Origin: JAVDCA01 sp036491235
Lineage (GTDB): Bacteria > Pseudomonadota > Alphaproteobacteria > Rhizobiales > Xanthobacteraceae
Direction: 5' to 3'
DNA: 14,711 nt
Assembly: GCA_036491235.1 (NCBI GenBank)
Contig: DASXCK010000216.1
Span: 1-14,711 of the forward strand
The notes beneath the pieces are model-generated. The model was given only the letters and a program-made list of their open reading frames with translations, was not told the origin of the DNA and did no database searches. This document shows, piece after piece, positions 13,766 to 14,711 of this stretch (position 1 is its first letter; each line of letters starts with the position of its first letter). The translations under genes were made by a program, and so were the position numbers.

Positions 13766-14711
13766 CTATTTATTCGTCCGAGCGAACTCCTTCAGCACCG
13801 CATTGCCGCGCGCGACGGCGCTCTTCAGCGCGGCCTCGGCGGTCTTTCGGCCGTCGAGCGCCTGCTCCATCTCCTCCTCGATGATGTCGCGCACCGTCAC
13901 GTAGGAGCCGAGCCGCAAGCCCCTGGTGTCGGCGGTCGGCGGGTTGAGCGTGATCTGCTTGACCGCGATCTCGGCGCCCGGGTTCTTGGCGTAGAACCCC
14001 TCCGACTGCGTCAGCTCGTAGGCGGCGCGCGTGATCGGCAGATAGCCGGTGGTCTGGTGCCATTCCGCTTGCACGTCCGGCCGCGACAGGAAGGCGAAGA
14101 ATTTTGCCACGCCCTTGTACTCGGCCTCGGGACGGTCGCGCAGCGCCCAGAGACTCCCGCCGCCGATGATCGAGTTCTTCGGCGCGCCGGCGACGTCCGG
14201 GTAGTAGGGCAAGAGGCCATAGCCGATCTCGAAGTTCGCCTGGGCGAGGAAATCCGCACGGCTCGCCGACGAGCCGAGGAACATGCCGCACTCGTGCGCG
14301 CTGAACCGGCGCTCGCCGCGCGTCGTGCGCCCCGCATATTGGTAGATGCCGGTCTTCTGCCAATTCGCGAGCGCCGCGAGGTGGCGCACCATCAGCGGAT
14401 TGTCGATGACGAGCTGCGCGTCGAGGCCGGCCATGCCGTTGTTCTGCGTCGCGACCGGCAGGCCGTGGAAGGCGAGGAAGTTCTCGACATTGACCCAGGA
14501 CGGATAGTGGGTCGTGAACCCGCAGGTGTAACCGGCGGCGCGCAGCCGCTCGGCGGCAGTCTCGAGCTCGGGCCAGGTCTTCGGCGGCTTGTCGGCATCG
14601 AGGCCGGCGAAGCGGAACTGGTCCTTGTTGTAGTAGAGGATCGGCGTCGAGGCGTTGAGCGGAAACGACAGCATGTTGCCGCCCGTGTCGGCGTAGTAGC
14701 CGGCGATCACC
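13766..14711 (-). CDS. ugpB: UgpB-like periplasmic substrate-binding protein, C-terminal part, cut by right edge
   Basis: About 315 codons of an extracellular solute-binding protein family 1 member; the N-terminus and signal peptide lie beyond the right edge. The match to E. coli UgpB (sn-glycerol-3-phosphate/glycerophosphodiester binding) is close: MLSFPLNASTPILYYNKDQF, then GLDADKPPKTW, ENFLAFHGLPVATQNNG, IIGGGSLWALRD, GVAKFFAFLSRPD, AEWHQTTGYLPITRAAYEL and KNPGAEIAVKQ. It would deliver ligand to an ABC permease in the inner membrane. In the usual order ugpB comes first, with ugpA-E-C downstream. Here the downstream side ends in a repeat and a convergent gene, so the permease genes are not directly after it. 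Confidence 0.88.
   Translation of the reverse strand, partial: VIAGYYADTGGNMLSFPLNASTPILYYNKDQFRFAGLDADKPPKTWPELETAAERLRAAGYTCGFTTHYPSWVNVENFLAFHGLPVATQNNGMAGLDAQLVIDNPLMVRHLAALANWQKTGIYQYAGRTTRGERRFSAHECGMFLGSSASRADFLAQANFEIGYGLLPYYPDVAGAPKNSIIGGGSLWALRDRPEAEYKGVAKFFAFLSRPDVQAEWHQTTGYLPITRAAYELTQSEGFYAKNPGAEIAVKQITLNPPTADTRGLRLGSYVTVRDIIEEEMEQALDGRKTAEAALKSAVARGNAVLKEFARTNK

Noticed and set aside
1..14711. CRISPR array, insertion sequence, phage, tRNA or rRNA genes
   Set aside because: No regularly spaced direct repeats, transposase-like protein, cloverleaf or rRNA-like stretch was found by eye. The repeats present are dispersed palindromes.

Overview
The window is high-GC DNA with dense, short-gapped genes on both strands. 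It looks like a Hyphomicrobiales alphaproteobacterium near the Bradyrhizobium/Rhodopseudomonas group. That placement rests on the ptsN and DUF1150/hsp20 sequences, the ROSE-like leader on hsp20, and a family of palindromic intergenic repeats (GTCATGCCCGG...GGCCATGAC, with an inner CACGTCTT/AAGACGTG pair). It is inferred from gene content and not from a phylogenetic marker.

Left part (1-6074), accessory catabolic genes. A thiamine-diphosphate enzyme, cut by the left edge, runs leftward. Divergent from it is a two-gene operon: an ACMSD-like metal-dependent amidohydrolase/decarboxylase overlapping (ATGA) an Ldh2-type malate/lactate dehydrogenase. Next come a leftward Gfo/Idh/MocA oxidoreductase, the remnant of a short-chain dehydrogenase, a small cupin with a basic N-terminal tail, and a leftward CE4/PuuE-like polysaccharide deacetylase. 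Together they look like a pathway for an organic or aromatic acid or sugar-derived carbonyl compound, but the substrate cannot be read from the sequence.

Middle part (6400-10648), mixed. A leftward O6-alkylguanine-DNA alkyltransferase (Ogt type) is followed by a rightward CmcJ/NvfI-family putative oxygenase and a large YfhO-type polytopic membrane protein.

Right part (10852-14711). ptsN (nitrogen PTS EIIA) has a plausible sigma-70 promoter. It converges on an hsp20-DUF1150 operon. The hsp20 gene has a near-perfect RpoH (sigma-32) promoter and a leader ending in a 9-bp hairpin with a single bulged G that hides the Shine-Dalgarno sequence, the signature of a ROSE RNA thermometer. Divergent from hsp20 is a mandelate-racemase-like enolase-superfamily enzyme that keeps almost every catalytic residue but has Arg where mandelate racemase has its S-specific Lys base. 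The window ends in the C-terminal part of a UgpB-like periplasmic binding protein running leftward.

No tRNA, rRNA, CRISPR array, insertion sequence or phage gene was seen, and I found no convincing new multi-gene system. The best second-look items are the double heat-control region of hsp20, the altered racemase active site, the altered deacetylase metal site, the decayed SDR gene and the repeat family.
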